This document shows positions 1-7,744 of a stretch of DNA of 10,184 nt, piece by piece. The notes below the pieces were generated by a model, which saw only the letters and a program-made list of their open reading frames with translations, made no database searches and was not told the DNA's origin. This stretch comes from Mariprofundaceae bacterium (GTDB lineage Bacteria > Pseudomonadota > Zetaproteobacteria > Mariprofundales > J009): NCBI GenBank assembly GCA_015489095.1, contig WFMN01000082.1, forward strand, positions 1 to 10,184, given 5' to 3'. Position numbers and translations under genes: made by a program. Every line of letters starts with the position of its first letter. Within the stretch, counting starts at the first letter, position 1.

Positions 1-1436
1 TTGCGCAGCTCAATCAGGTCGCGGCTCACCGGGTAGCGCCAGTAGTAGTCCGCGCACTCCTCCTCCACCATGCGCAGCCGGCGTCGGGCGCGGCGTAGCC
101 GTTCGTTGCTGCGTACCAGCCCGACATAGTTGGACATGACCGCCCGCACCTCATCCCAGTTTTGCTTGATCTGGATCCGCTCCCGCTCCGGCTCGATGCC
201 GGAGTCATCCCACGGCGGCACCGCGGCGATGGGGGGGGTGTTGCGTGACCGGATGGTGTCGGCGCACAGTTGCGCCATCACTTGGCACTCGAGCAGGGAG
301 TTGCTGGCGAGGCGGTTGGCGCCATGCACCCCGGTGCAGGCGGCCTCGCCGATGACGAACAGGTTGGCGACGCGGGTTTCGCCGGCAAGGGTGCTCTGCA
401 CGCCGCCGCAGAGGTAGTGGGCGGCGGGCACCACCGGCACCGGTTCGGATTTCATGTCGATGCCGAGCGACTGCAAGCGGTCGCGAATATTGGGGAAGTG
501 GCGGTCGATGGTGGCCTCGCCCAGTGGGCGGGCGTCGAGGAACATGCAGTCCACCCCCTGCTTTTTCATCTCGTGATCGATGGCGCGGGCGACGATATCG
601 CGCGGTGCCAGCTCCATCCGTTCGCGGTCGTAGTCCTGCATGAAACGGCGGCCATCGCCATCGACCAGCAGCGCCCCCTCTCCCCGCAACGCCTCGGAGA
701 GCAGCATGGTGGGGGCGGATGGGTGGTAGAGGCAGGTGGGGTGAAACTGCATCATCTCCATGTTGGCGACCGGACAGCCCGCTCGCCACGCCATGGCAAT
801 CCCATCGCCGGTGGAGGCGTGGGGGTTGGTGGTGAACATGTAGGCCTTGCCCGCGCCGCCGGTCGCCAGAATGGTGAAGGCGGCCGCCAGCGCGATGACC
901 TGTTCGCGGTCGGAGAGCAGGTAGAGGCCGGTGGCGCGTGTGGCGGTTCCGTCGGGCTGGGTGATGACATCGATCGCGGTGTGGTGGGAGAGATAGCGGA
1001 TCGCGGGATGGTTCAGCACCTGTTGCCGCAGACACTCGCTGACGGCTCGGCCGGTGGCATCCTGCACATGGGCGATCCGCGGCCGACCGTGGCCGCCCTC
1101 CCGCGTCAGATGGAGGGCGCCGTTGACCCGGTCGAAGGGGATTCCCATGGCGACCAGTTGTTGGATGGCGCTCCCGCTGTGCGCCACCATCTGCTCCACC
1201 ACCTCCCGTTTACAGAGCCCCGCCCCAGCGCGCAGGGTGTCCGCGACATGATCGACGATGCGGTCGCCGATATCCGAGACGCCGGCGATGCCCCCTTGGG
1301 CGCGGTAGGTGCTGGAGTCGGCAAAGTCGCCCTTATTGATCAGCGCGACCTGGTACCCATGCTGCGCCAGTTGCAGCGCGACCCACATGCCGGAGAGGCC
1401 GCATCCAACCACGGCGGCATCGAACTTGCGCTGCAT
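1..1436 (-). CDS. nadB: L-aspartate oxidase NadB (3' end beyond left edge)
   Basis: This flavoprotein oxidises L-aspartate to iminoaspartate, the first step of de novo NAD synthesis, supplying the quinolinate synthase NadA. About 478 codons are present; the family is about 530-540 residues, so only the C-terminal tail is missing. Visible features are the N-terminal FAD-binding GCGLSG (residues 11-16), the SSTYRAQGGIAG segment (41-52), HLTREGGHGRPR (109-120) with the active-site Glu, ATGGAGKAY (191-199), TTNPHASTGDG (202-212), the substrate-site His in AAHYLCGGV (338-346) and the Arg in GANRLASNSLLE (372-383). The start is the ATG just before the FAD motif. It lies 19 bp after the stop of the outer-membrane gene and lacks a clear Shine-Dalgarno sequence, which suggests coupling to the upstream gene. 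The identification is secure: the key residues distinguish it from succinate dehydrogenase and fumarate reductase flavoproteins, as does the lack of their genes nearby. Confidence 0.95.
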   Translation of the reverse strand, partial: MQRKFDAAVVGCGLSGMWVALQLAQHGYQVALINKGDFADSSTYRAQGGIAGVSDIGDRIVDHVADTLRAGAGLCKREVVEQMVAHSGSAIQQLVAMGIPFDRVNGALHLTREGGHGRPRIAHVQDATGRAVSECLRQQVLNHPAIRYLSHHTAIDVITQPDGTATRATGLYLLSDREQVIALAAAFTILATGGAGKAYMFTTNPHASTGDGIAMAWRAGCPVANMEMMQFHPTCLYHPSAPTMLLSEALRGEGALLVDGDGRRFMQDYDRERMELAPRDIVARAIDHEMKKQGVDCMFLDARPLGEATIDRHFPNIRDRLQSLGIDMKSEPVPVVPAAHYLCGGVQSTLAGETRVANLFVIGEAACTGVHGANRLASNSLLECQVMAQLCADTIRSRNTPPIAAVPPWDDSGIEPERERIQIKQNWDEVRAVMSNYVGLVRSNERLRRARRRLRMVEEECADYYWRYPVSRDLIELR

Positions 1437-1455
1437 CGGGTCGGCTGTGCCCGTG

Positions 1456-2211
1456 CTAGAAACGGGCCATCACCCCGAGGTAGGGGCCGGCGAAGCGGAT
1501 GTCGGCATAGGCGCTGGAGGTGTTGGTTTTCAGTCGGATGTAGTGAACGCCGGCGTATCCGCCGACCAGCGGCAGCAGCGAGAACTCCACCTGGCTATCC
1601 ACATCGAGATAGCTCCCCCTTTTGCCGATGGAGGCGTAGCCGATGCGTCCGACCAGCCCGACAAAATCGGCCAGCGCCACCCGTCCCCGCAGCCCGATGG
1701 TGGGGATGGGGATGGATGCGCTTTTGCCGACGGAACCAACCGCGCCACTGGAGATCGACGACTTGACGCGGTTGAGCTTGAGCGTGATCTCGGCGCCCAG
1801 TTGCAGCCGGCTGGGAAGGTCGTCCATGTTGATGAAATAGTAGGTGTAGCCGAGATCGAACATGGTATCCTTGAACGAGGAGTCAACACGGGTACCGGCG
1901 GCATAGGTTTTGCCGCCGAAGGTGATCGCCGAGCTCAACACCTTGGAGCCGCTTACCGAGATGGGCAGGATGTTGAGCGAGATACGGTGATCCCCGAACT
2001 GCAGCGCCCCCTCCAGCGTGAGGCCGGAGTTGTTCTGCATGGCGAGGCCGGAATCGACCTGCAGGTGGGTGCTGGCCGCCGAATTGTCGGAGGCGAAGCT
2101 GCCGCTGGGGTTGAGGTTGGCGTAGCCCACCTTGAGCGAGATGGTTTCATCGGCCCAAGCCGCGGTTGCGCCGAGCAGCAGCGTGGTGGAAAGGAGGAGT
2201 TGTTTGATCAT
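1456..2211 (-). CDS. Outer-membrane beta-barrel protein (TIGR04219-like)
   Basis: The 251-residue product has a clear Sec signal peptide: Lys3, a hydrophobic run at 5-18 and a probable AWA|D cleavage after residue 20. The mature part alternates polar and hydrophobic residues in many short strands rich in Gly, Ser and aromatic residues. It ends ...GVMARF, and a C-terminal Phe is the usual signal for BAM-mediated outer-membrane insertion. The overall pattern resembles the small outer-membrane barrel family TIGR04219, which has no firm function; OmpW-like is the alternative. The ATG is supported by an AAGGAGA ribosome site 6 bp upstream (plus-strand 2218-2224). It follows ftsX by 37 bp and precedes nadB by 19 bp, so it is probably cotranscribed with both. 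No enzymatic motif is visible. The barrel assignment is strong and the exact family is less sure. Confidence 0.8.
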   Translation of the reverse strand: MIKQLLLSTTLLLGATAAWADETISLKVGYANLNPSGSFASDNSAASTHLQVDSGLAMQNNSGLTLEGALQFGDHRISLNILPISVSGSKVLSSAITFGGKTYAAGTRVDSSFKDTMFDLGYTYYFINMDDLPSRLQLGAEITLKLNRVKSSISSGAVGSVGKSASIPIPTIGLRGRVALADFVGLVGRIGYASIGKRGSYLDVDSQVEFSLLPLVGGYAGVHYIRLKTNTSSAYADIRFAGPYLGVMARF

Positions 2212-2248
2212 GGGATGTCTCCTTGGAGATGGTGTTGGAGCGGGAATG

Positions 2249-3085
2249 TTACGCGGAACGGACGCGTACGGCCACCACCGCTCCAGCGAAGCCGACGATG
2301 ACGCCGGCCGCCAGCAGCGGCAGGATCAGATGGGCGAACGAGGGAGGGGTGAGCCCCAGCGCGCGCAGCGCGGCCAGCAGCGGCAGTTGCAGCACGAGGG
2401 CGAGCGCCCCGGCGCCGGCGCCAATCACCCCACCTTCGAGCAGGAAGGGGAGCTGCACAAACCACTCATCCGCCCCCAGAAGTCGCATCAGCGATAGCTC
2501 ATCTTCGCGCGCCAGCAGCGACAGGCGCAGGGTGTTGGTGACGATCAGCGCCATGCCGATCATCAGTACCACACCACACCCCAGCAGGATGTTGCTCGCC
2601 AGCGTCAGGCGGTCGCGGGCGTGCAGCAGCGCGAACTCCTCATCGTTGACCGAGGCGTGAAAACGCGCCGCGATATCATGCAGATCCTCCTGAAGAAAAT
2701 CGCCGTTGCCCGATAGCGTCACCCGGATGGTGTCGGGCAGGATGTCGCCGGCAACCGGGGTGCCGCCCAGCCACCTCTTCAGCCAAGCATCGGTTTCGGC
2801 GCGGCTGACGCGATCGACCCGTTTGACCTGTTCGATCTGTTTCAGGGCGGCGATGAGCGCCTGTTGCTGTTGCGGTTGGCCGGGGGGGAGGTAGAAGTGG
2901 ATCTCCGGTTGCAGCGTGCCCGCCCACTGCAACACCGATTGCAGCCCGACCCACAGCGCGCTCGTCGCCCACATGGCGATGGCGACCACCAGCAGCGCCA
3001 GCCACTGTGGTTGGCCGAAGGGGGGGAGCGACCATCCGCCGGGCAGCCGAACGGGGGTGGGCGCGTCGGGAAAGTCCGATCTCAT
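2249..3085 (-). CDS. ftsX: Cell-division ABC transporter permease FtsX
   Basis: FtsX is the membrane partner of FtsE. The FtsEX complex sits at the division septum and, through the periplasmic loop of FtsX, controls murein hydrolase activators such as EnvC. The 278-residue protein has the FtsX plan: a cytoplasmic N-terminus, TM1 about 28-50, a large periplasmic domain about 51-160, then TM2 about 163-186, TM3 about 213-240 and TM4 about 252-274. Between TM2 and TM3 is the conserved segment EDELSLMRLLGADEWFV (194-210), typical of FtsX. The N-terminal extension before TM1 is shorter than in E. coli FtsX (about 350 residues). The gene begins 12 bp after the ftsE stop with no strong ribosome site, consistent with coupling. 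No rpoH follows, unlike the enterobacterial ftsYEX-rpoH arrangement; an outer-membrane barrel gene follows instead. Confidence 0.93.
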   Translation of the reverse strand: MRSDFPDAPTPVRLPGGWSLPPFGQPQWLALLVVAIAMWATSALWVGLQSVLQWAGTLQPEIHFYLPPGQPQQQQALIAALKQIEQVKRVDRVSRAETDAWLKRWLGGTPVAGDILPDTIRVTLSGNGDFLQEDLHDIAARFHASVNDEEFALLHARDRLTLASNILLGCGVVLMIGMALIVTNTLRLSLLAREDELSLMRLLGADEWFVQLPFLLEGGVIGAGAGALALVLQLPLLAALRALGLTPPSFAHLILPLLAAGVIVGFAGAVVAVRVRSA

Positions 3086-3097
3086 GATGACACGCCG

Positions 3098-3775
3098 TCA
3101 GCCGCGGTCTTCCACCACCGCGCCGGCATGGAGGGTGATGACACGGGAGGGGAACGCCTCCAGTAGTTGCAGGTCGTGGGTGGCCATGATGACGGTGCTT
3201 CCCTTACGCTGGAGTTCCACAAGGTAGCGTGTCACCTGCAACGCGGTGTCATAATCGAGATTTCCCGTGGGTTCATCGGCCAAGATCAGTTTGGGTTGTC
3301 TGGCCATGGCGCGGGCGATGGCGACCCGCTGCTGTTCGCCTCCGGAGAGGGTGTCCGGGTAGCTCCAGATGGCGTCGGAGAGGCCGACAAACGCCAGTGC
3401 CGCCTCCACGCGGCCGACCATGCGCGCCTTGGGATGGCGCTGTACCTGTAGCGGCAGCGCGATGTTTTCGAACACGGTGCGCCGAAAGAGCAGCCGATGA
3501 TCCTGAAAGATGACCCCGCACTGGCGGCGCAGCGCGCGCACCGCGCGCGATTTGGCCGTTCTAAGGTCAACGCCCGCAACGGTCAGGTGACCCGATGCCG
3601 CCGGCAGCGCGCCATAGAGCAGCGAGAGCAGGGTCGATTTTCCGGCGCCGCTCTCGCCTACCACAAAGACAAATTCGCCGCGATGGATGCGGAGGGTGAC
3701 ACCGCCCAACGCAATGCGACCACTGGGATAGCGGGTCAAAACCTGCTGCATGTCGATGAGTGGTGTCGGATCCAT
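3098..3775 (-). CDS. ftsE: Cell-division ABC transporter ATP-binding protein FtsE
   Basis: FtsE is the cytoplasmic ATPase of FtsEX; its ATP cycle drives conformational change in FtsX during septal murein splitting. The 225-residue length is normal. Motifs in order are the RYPSG segment (15-19) typical of the FtsE N-terminus, Walker A GESGAGKST (40-48), the Q-loop in FQDHRLL (90-96), signature LSGGEQQR (143-150), Walker B LILADEP (163-169) followed by TGNLD, and the H-loop His200. The ATG at 3775 is preferred over the internal Met9 because alignment with the usual FtsE start needs the Ile7-Asp8 stretch. It is the first gene of the minus-strand unit and faces away from the HDOD gene across a 123-bp gap. 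The neighbouring ftsX distinguishes it from the LolD and MacB ATPases that it resembles. Confidence 0.95.
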   Translation of the reverse strand: MDPTPLIDMQQVLTRYPSGRIALGGVTLRIHRGEFVFVVGESGAGKSTLLSLLYGALPAASGHLTVAGVDLRTAKSRAVRALRRQCGVIFQDHRLLFRRTVFENIALPLQVQRHPKARMVGRVEAALAFVGLSDAIWSYPDTLSGGEQQRVAIARAMARQPKLILADEPTGNLDYDTALQVTRYLVELQRKGSTVIMATHDLQLLEAFPSRVITLHAGAVVEDRG

Positions 3776-3898
3776 GGCGCAAAAGGTAGTGCAAAACAGC
3801 GGGATGCGCCAAGGGTTGTTCGGGATGGATGGGGTGGGTTGACAGGGAAGGGTTCGAAAAAATGGCGTGGGGACGATTTGTGGCTAGGATGCCCGCCA
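3776..3898. promoter_or_regulatory. Divergent intergenic region between ftsE and HDOD gene
   Basis: This 123-bp gap separates the two outward-facing transcription units and should hold promoters for both. On the plus strand there is a perfect TTGACA at 3839-3844, but the hexamers 15-18 bp downstream (for example ATGGCG) are poor -10 elements, so the promoter is not established. A probable ribosome site AGGA (3886-3889) lies 9 bp before the HDOD ATG. No convincing -35/-10 pair is visible for ftsE on the minus strand. No clear operator palindrome stands out apart from the short TTCGAA at 3853-3858. Confidence 0.35.
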
Positions 3899-4777
3899 AT
3901 GGCTACTCCAACCAGAAAAGCGATTGAGAAACCGACCGAGGATCAGTTGATTCAGGCGGTGAAGTCGATGCCGGCGTTTCCCGAGAGCGTGAACAAGATT
4001 ATTGAGCTCGCCTCGGATATCAACTGCTCCGCCAAGCAGTTGGTGCGGGTGATCGAGCGCGACCCGGTGATCACCATGAAGGTGTTGCAGATGGTCAACT
4101 CCTCCTTCTACTGCCTGCCCCGCAAGCTGACATCGGCGCACCACGCGGTGGCCTACCTCGGGTTGAACACGGTGAAGAATCTCGCCGTCGGTATCGCGGC
4201 GGTCGGCATCCTCTCCACCGAAGGGGTGGGCGGGCTCAACACCAACGCGTTTCTGCATCATTCGCTGGCAACGGCGGTGATTGCGCGTCGTTTGGGGATG
4301 AAGATCAAGGACAAGCACCAGTATGACCTAACCGAGTTTTTCGTTGCCGGCTTGGTGCATGACTTCGGTAAGCTGGTGTTCATGCGTAACTACGCCGACG
4401 GCTTTAATCGCGCGATCGAGGCGGCGCGCAAGCGCCGTCGGGCGTTGCACGAGGCGGAACGGGCGTTGATGGGGATTGACCATGCACAGGTGGGAGGGAT
4501 TCTGGGCGGCGAGTGGCACCTGCCGGAGCACCTGACCGTCTGTATGCGCGAACACCATCTCGATGCGCACGAGGGTGGGGTGTTGCTCGATTGCGTGATC
4601 GTGGCCAACCACCTGAGCAAGGTGCGGAAGATCGGTAGCAGCGGCAACTACTTTGTGCCGGAAGATCTACCTGATCGGGTGATCCACACCTTCGGCAACC
4701 GAACGATGGAGATGATCGACCGCTGGGTGGGGGATATCAGCACGGAGTATGAAGATGCCAAGGCGCTGGCGGCGTGA
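3899..4777 (+). CDS. HDOD-domain signalling protein
   Basis: The 292-residue product is a single-domain HDOD protein (the HD-related output domain of bacterial signal transduction). Features are the characteristic opening MPAFPESVNKIIELASD (24-40), followed by the segment VIERDPVITMKVLQMVNSS (51-69) that is very typical of the family. Then come AYLGLNTVKNLAVG (85-98), His120-His121, the HD pair in GLVHDFGKL (151-159), His195 and His219-220. Many HDOD domains lose the HD metal ligands; here several histidines remain, so catalytic or metal-binding capacity cannot be excluded. There is no receiver, GGDEF or EAL domain. The ATG at 3899 is chosen because the family homology begins about 15 residues later and an AGGA site precedes it; the frame is open much further upstream, but that DNA is antisense to ftsE. 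It is first in the plus-strand unit, 33 bp before the metallo-hydrolase gene. The target is unknown. Confidence 0.9.
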   Translation: MATPTRKAIEKPTEDQLIQAVKSMPAFPESVNKIIELASDINCSAKQLVRVIERDPVITMKVLQMVNSSFYCLPRKLTSAHHAVAYLGLNTVKNLAVGIAAVGILSTEGVGGLNTNAFLHHSLATAVIARRLGMKIKDKHQYDLTEFFVAGLVHDFGKLVFMRNYADGFNRAIEAARKRRRALHEAERALMGIDHAQVGGILGGEWHLPEHLTVCMREHHLDAHEGGVLLDCVIVANHLSKVRKIGSSGNYFVPEDLPDRVIHTFGNRTMEMIDRWVGDISTEYEDAKALAA

Positions 4778-4798
4778 GCGAACCCACGAAGTGGCGAC

Positions 4799-4806
4799 GG
4801 AGGTGA
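4799..4806 (+). promoter_or_regulatory. Strong Shine-Dalgarno of the metallo-hydrolase gene
   Basis: GGAGGTGA is a full eight-base match to the anti-Shine-Dalgarno tail of 16S rRNA. Its GGAGGT core ends 6 bp before the ATG at 4811 and fixes that start. It is the strongest ribosome site I saw in the window. Confidence 0.85.
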
Positions 4807-4810
4807 CCCG

Positions 4811-5704
4811 ATGAAGGTGAAGTTCTGGGGAGTACGGGGGTCGATCGCCACCCCCGGCCCATCGACGGTGCGCTACGGCGGCAATACCACCTGCCTAGAG
4901 GTGCGCACCGACGACGGGCAGGTGATCATCGTTGATGCCGGAACGGGGCTGCATCCGCTTTCGCTGAGCCTGTTGGCGGAGCTGCCGGTGGAGGCGCATG
5001 TGCTGATCACCCATACCCATTGGGATCATATCCAGGGGCTTCCCTTCTTTATTCCGCAGTTTATTCCCGGCAACAGCCTCAATATCTACGGCGCGTTTGA
5101 TCCGGTAACGCAGAAAAATATCGGCGAGACACTGTCGGTGCAGTTGCAATACAGCTACTTTCCGGTGCGCGAGGTGGAGCTGAAAACCAAGCCCAACTTC
5201 ACCACCATCAATCAGCGCGAGTCGTTTGCGATTGCCGATGCCACCATCACGCCGGTGATGATGAACCATCCGGTGATCAACCTCGGCTACAAGATCGCCT
5301 GCAATGGGAAAACCCTCTTTTTCACCGGCGACCACGAGCCCCCCTACAATATCTACGACCGTGATGATGAGAGCTACGAGCTCTACCAGTCGGTGCTGGA
5401 TGAACGGAACCAGTTTATCTACGAGGTGATGCGCGGGGTGGATGTGCTGGTGGCCGACTCCTCCTACACGCCGGAGGAGTACCGAAGCGGCAAGGAGGGG
5501 TGGGGGCACGGCACCTTCGATTCCAGCATCGGCATGGCGCGCGATCTCGGCGTGGATCAACTCTTTTTTACCCACCACGAGCCGACGCGGAGTGACGACG
5601 CGCTGGAGGCCGCCTACCGTGAAGCGCTGGATCGCTGCGAATGCAACAACGACGAGCGCGCGCGGTTTCAACTGGCGCGTGAAGGGGTGGAGATCGAATG
5701 GTAA
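4811..5704 (+). CDS. MBL-fold metallo-hydrolase
   Basis: The 297-residue protein is a metallo-beta-lactamase-fold hydrolase of the phosphodiesterase/RNase Z-like type. It opens with KFWGVRGSIATPGP (4-17) and RYGGNTTCLEV (21-31), a signature of this subgroup. Metal ligands can be read in order: HTHWDH (68-73), His153 in MNHP, Asp174 in FTGDHE (171-176), and a late His pair in FTHHEP (253-258). Asp216 (VADSSY) and His233 (WGHGTF) are further conserved positions. A di-metal site is therefore intact. The substrate cannot be deduced; relatives include cyclic-nucleotide and other phosphodiesterases. It follows the HDOD gene by 33 bp and precedes dsbC by 14 bp, so it is cotranscribed with both. Pairing with an HDOD protein suggests a signalling role, but that is inference only. 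Confidence 0.88.
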   Translation: MKVKFWGVRGSIATPGPSTVRYGGNTTCLEVRTDDGQVIIVDAGTGLHPLSLSLLAELPVEAHVLITHTHWDHIQGLPFFIPQFIPGNSLNIYGAFDPVTQKNIGETLSVQLQYSYFPVREVELKTKPNFTTINQRESFAIADATITPVMMNHPVINLGYKIACNGKTLFFTGDHEPPYNIYDRDDESYELYQSVLDERNQFIYEVMRGVDVLVADSSYTPEEYRSGKEGWGHGTFDSSIGMARDLGVDQLFFTHHEPTRSDDALEAAYREALDRCECNNDERARFQLAREGVEIEW

Positions 5705-5706
5705 AC

Positions 5707-5712
5707 AGGAGG
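5707..5712 (+). promoter_or_regulatory. Shine-Dalgarno that fixes the dsbC start
   Basis: AGGAGG lies 6 bp before the ATG at 5719. This selects that ATG over the in-frame ATG at 5698, which overlaps the preceding gene's end and would put seven residues (with two Arg) ahead of the signal peptide. Confidence 0.8.
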
Positions 5713-5718
5713 ATAACG

Positions 5719-6429
5719 ATGAAAGCGATACGATGGGGCATAGCCCTACTATTGATGCTGCCGGTGGTTGCCACCGCCGCAGACAAGGATCAGCAGGCGA
5801 TCATGCATACCCTGCGGCACAACATTCAGGGGCTGCGCATCGACGCGGTGCGACCGGCGCCGATCGCGGGGCTCTATGAGATCGTCTCCGGGCGCAACAT
5901 CTACTACTCCGACCTTGAAGGGCACCATCTTATTGCCGGTGGGCACATCTTCGATACCAGCAACCGCCGCGATTTGACCGCCGCCCGCCTGCAGGAGTTG
6001 AACCGGATCGACTGGAAGATTCTCCCCTTGGATAAGGCTATCGTGTCGGGCGATCCGAAAGGGTTGCCGCTGGCAGTGTTTACCGATCCTGACTGCCCCT
6101 TCTGCCGCCGGCTGGAGAAAGAGTTGCAGCATGTGAAGGGGGTGAAGGTCTACTCCTTCCTCTTCCCGCTGACACAGTTGCACAAGCATGCCGAGGAGCA
6201 CGCCAAGGCGATCTGGTGCGCCAAGGATCGCCATCAGGCGATGATGGACATCATGCTGAACAACAAGCCGGTGGCCAAGGGCAGCTGCGCCACCCCGATC
6301 GCCGAGATCCATGCGTTGGGGGTGAAGCTCGGCATCTCCGGCACGCCGACCATGATCGCCGGTGACGGCCGCCTCTTTCCCGGCCTGAAAAAGGCGGATG
6401 ATCTCAAGGCATGGCTGGAAGCCAAGTGA
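5719..6429 (+). CDS. dsbC: Thiol:disulfide interchange protein DsbC
   Basis: DsbC is a periplasmic, usually dimeric, disulfide isomerase kept reduced by DsbD. The 236-residue product (E. coli DsbC precursor: 236) has a signal peptide (Lys2, Arg5, hydrophobic 8-19, cleavage near ATA|AD at 20-22). An N-terminal dimerisation domain spans about 22-80, with the typical LYEIVSGRNIYYSDLEGHH (52-70). The thioredoxin domain has active site FTDPDCPFCRRLE (121-133), with CPFC at 126-129, and the cis-Pro loop GTPTM (208-212). A second Cys pair, C167 and C190, matches the structural disulfide of DsbC. The active site is CPFC, not the CGYC of E. coli. The start is chosen by the AGGAGG site. It lies 14 bp after the MBL gene and its stop overlaps the rph start. 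No dsbD is in the window. Confidence 0.93.
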   Translation: MKAIRWGIALLLMLPVVATAADKDQQAIMHTLRHNIQGLRIDAVRPAPIAGLYEIVSGRNIYYSDLEGHHLIAGGHIFDTSNRRDLTAARLQELNRIDWKILPLDKAIVSGDPKGLPLAVFTDPDCPFCRRLEKELQHVKGVKVYSFLFPLTQLHKHAEEHAKAIWCAKDRHQAMMDIMLNNKPVAKGSCATPIAEIHALGVKLGISGTPTMIAGDGRLFPGLKKADDLKAWLEAK

Positions 6430-7148
6430 CCGCACCGCGTAGCGATCGCGCCGCCGATGCCATGCGCGCGCTGCGCATTGAAACGGGGTTCAACCCCTAC
6501 GCCGAGGGGTCGGTGTTGATCGCCTTCGGCAACACCCATGTAATCTGCACCGCCTCGGTTGAAGCGCGGCAGCCCCCCTTTCTACGCCAGAGCGATCAGG
6601 GGTGGGTGACGGCCGAATACGGCATGCTGCCGCGGGCGACCCACAGCCGGAACCGGCGCGAGGCATCGCGTGGCAAGCAGAGCGGGCGCACGATGGAGAT
6701 CCAGCGGCTGATCGGCCGCTCGCTGCGGGCGGTAACGGATTTGGATCGGCTTGGTCCGCGCACCATCACCCTCGACTGCGATGTGATCCAGGCCGACGGT
6801 GGTACCCGCACGGCGGCGATTACCGGTAGTTGGGTGGCGCTGCGTCTGGCGGTCAACGGGCTGCTTGCGAGCGGCGCCATCGCCGAGGATGCGATCATCG
6901 GCCAGGTGGCGGCGGTCAGTTGCGGGATCGTCGATGGGGTGGCGCTGCTCGATCTGGCTTACGACGAGGATTCGCGGGCGGAGATGGATGCCAACTTCGT
7001 GATGACCGCCGATGGTCGGGTGGTGGAGTTGCAGGCGACCGCCGAAGATGAGGCGCTGCCTTGGTCGCGGATTGAGGCGCTGAAGGGGCTGGCCGACAAG
7101 GGAGTGGCGGAGCTGACCGCCTTGCAGCTGGAGTCGCTCGGCGCTTGA
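6426..7148 (+). CDS. rph: Ribonuclease PH
   Basis: RNase PH is a hexameric phosphate-dependent 3'-5' exoribonuclease that trims tRNA precursors and other RNAs. Family blocks are AEGSVLIAFGNTHVICTASVE (26-46), WVTAEYGMLPRATHSRN (60-76), GKQSGRTMEIQRLIGRSLRA (83-102), the phosphate-binding ADGGTRTA (123-130) and the acidic catalytic segment DLAYDEDSRAEMD (176-188). At 240 residues it matches the usual length. I chose GTG at 6426, whose GTGA overlaps the dsbC stop and which has GGAAG 4 bp upstream. It gives an N-terminus of the expected size (25 residues before AEGSV, versus 23 in E. coli). The in-frame ATG at 6411 would add five residues and is the alternative. It is followed directly by rdgB, a very common pairing. 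Confidence 0.94.
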   Translation: MTAPRSDRAADAMRALRIETGFNPYAEGSVLIAFGNTHVICTASVEARQPPFLRQSDQGWVTAEYGMLPRATHSRNRREASRGKQSGRTMEIQRLIGRSLRAVTDLDRLGPRTITLDCDVIQADGGTRTAAITGSWVALRLAVNGLLASGAIAEDAIIGQVAAVSCGIVDGVALLDLAYDEDSRAEMDANFVMTADGRVVELQATAEDEALPWSRIEALKGLADKGVAELTALQLESLGA

Positions 7149-7744
7149 GTGGCTTCAGGCTGGTTGTGGCCAGCAACAATCCGAAAAAACGGCGGGAGAT
7201 CGCGGCGGTGCTCGGGCGCTGCGGCGTGGTTGTGGTGCCGGCGACGGAAACGGTCGCGGTTGCGGTGGAGGAGGATGGCGACACCTTTGCCGCCAACGCC
7301 GCCAAAAAAGCGCGGGCGTTTGCCGCCGCCAACCATCTTCCGGCGATCGCCGACGACTCCGGGCTCTGCGTCGATGCCTTGGGCGGCGCGCCCGGCGTCT
7401 TCTCCAGCCGCTACGCCGGCGTTGAGGGGGATGACGTCGCCAACAACGCCAAGCTGTTGCGGGCGCTCTCCGGCGAGACGAACCGGCGCGCATCCTTTGT
7501 CTGCCACATCCACCTCGCCTTTCCCGACGGCCGCCCTCCGTTGCTGGCAGAGGGGAGGGTAGAGGGGGAGATTCTCCGTCAGCCGGAAGGGGGGCAGGGG
7601 TTTGGGTACGACCCGCTCTTCTTCTCTCCCGAACTGGGCATGGCGTTTGCCAACGCGACCGCGGCACAGAAGGCGTCGGTCTCCCACCGTGGTCGGGCGT
7701 TGCGGCGGTTGGCCGAGCAGTTGCGGGCGCTGGAGCTGGGGTGA
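7145..7744 (+). CDS. rdgB: dITP/XTP pyrophosphatase RdgB (HAM1 family)
   Basis: This enzyme hydrolyses non-canonical purine triphosphates (ITP, dITP, XTP) to monophosphates and pyrophosphate, keeping deaminated bases out of DNA and RNA. The 199 residues carry all family blocks: VVASNNPKK near the N-terminus (7-15), EEDGDTFAANAAKKA (42-56), the catalytic IADDSGLCVDALGGAPG (68-84), GFGYDPLFF (152-160) and SHRGRA (180-185). The start is an unusual TTG whose TTGA overlaps the rph stop. The only ribosome-site candidate is GGAG 11 bp upstream, and coupling to rph is likely. No closer in-frame ATG would keep the N-terminal substrate loop. Its last bases overlap the GTG of the glycosylase gene. Confidence 0.93.
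   Translation: MSGFRLVVASNNPKKRREIAAVLGRCGVVVVPATETVAVAVEEDGDTFAANAAKKARAFAAANHLPAIADDSGLCVDALGGAPGVFSSRYAGVEGDDVANNAKLLRALSGETNRRASFVCHIHLAFPDGRPPLLAEGRVEGEILRQPEGGQGFGYDPLFFSPELGMAFANATAAQKASVSHRGRALRRLAEQLRALELG

Noticed and set aside
1450..1466. Small hairpin CCCGT/ACGGG across the end of the outer-membrane gene
   Set aside because: The stem is only 5 bp with no T-run on the minus strand, and nadB follows after 19 bp; not a credible terminator.
270..1766. A 498-codon open frame on the plus strand antisense to nadB and part of the barrel gene
   Set aside because: It is a product of the G+C-rich third-position bias of the minus-strand genes; its translation is His/Gly/Ala/Arg-rich and resembles no family.
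3839..3867. A full promoter beginning with TTGACA
   Set aside because: No acceptable -10 hexamer occurs 15-18 bp downstream, so only the -35-like hexamer is reported within the intergenic entry.
3497..3898. Upstream extension of the HDOD reading frame
   Set aside because: It would overlap ftsE antisense and adds 134 residues with no domain; the ATG at 3899 fits the family start and has a ribosome site.
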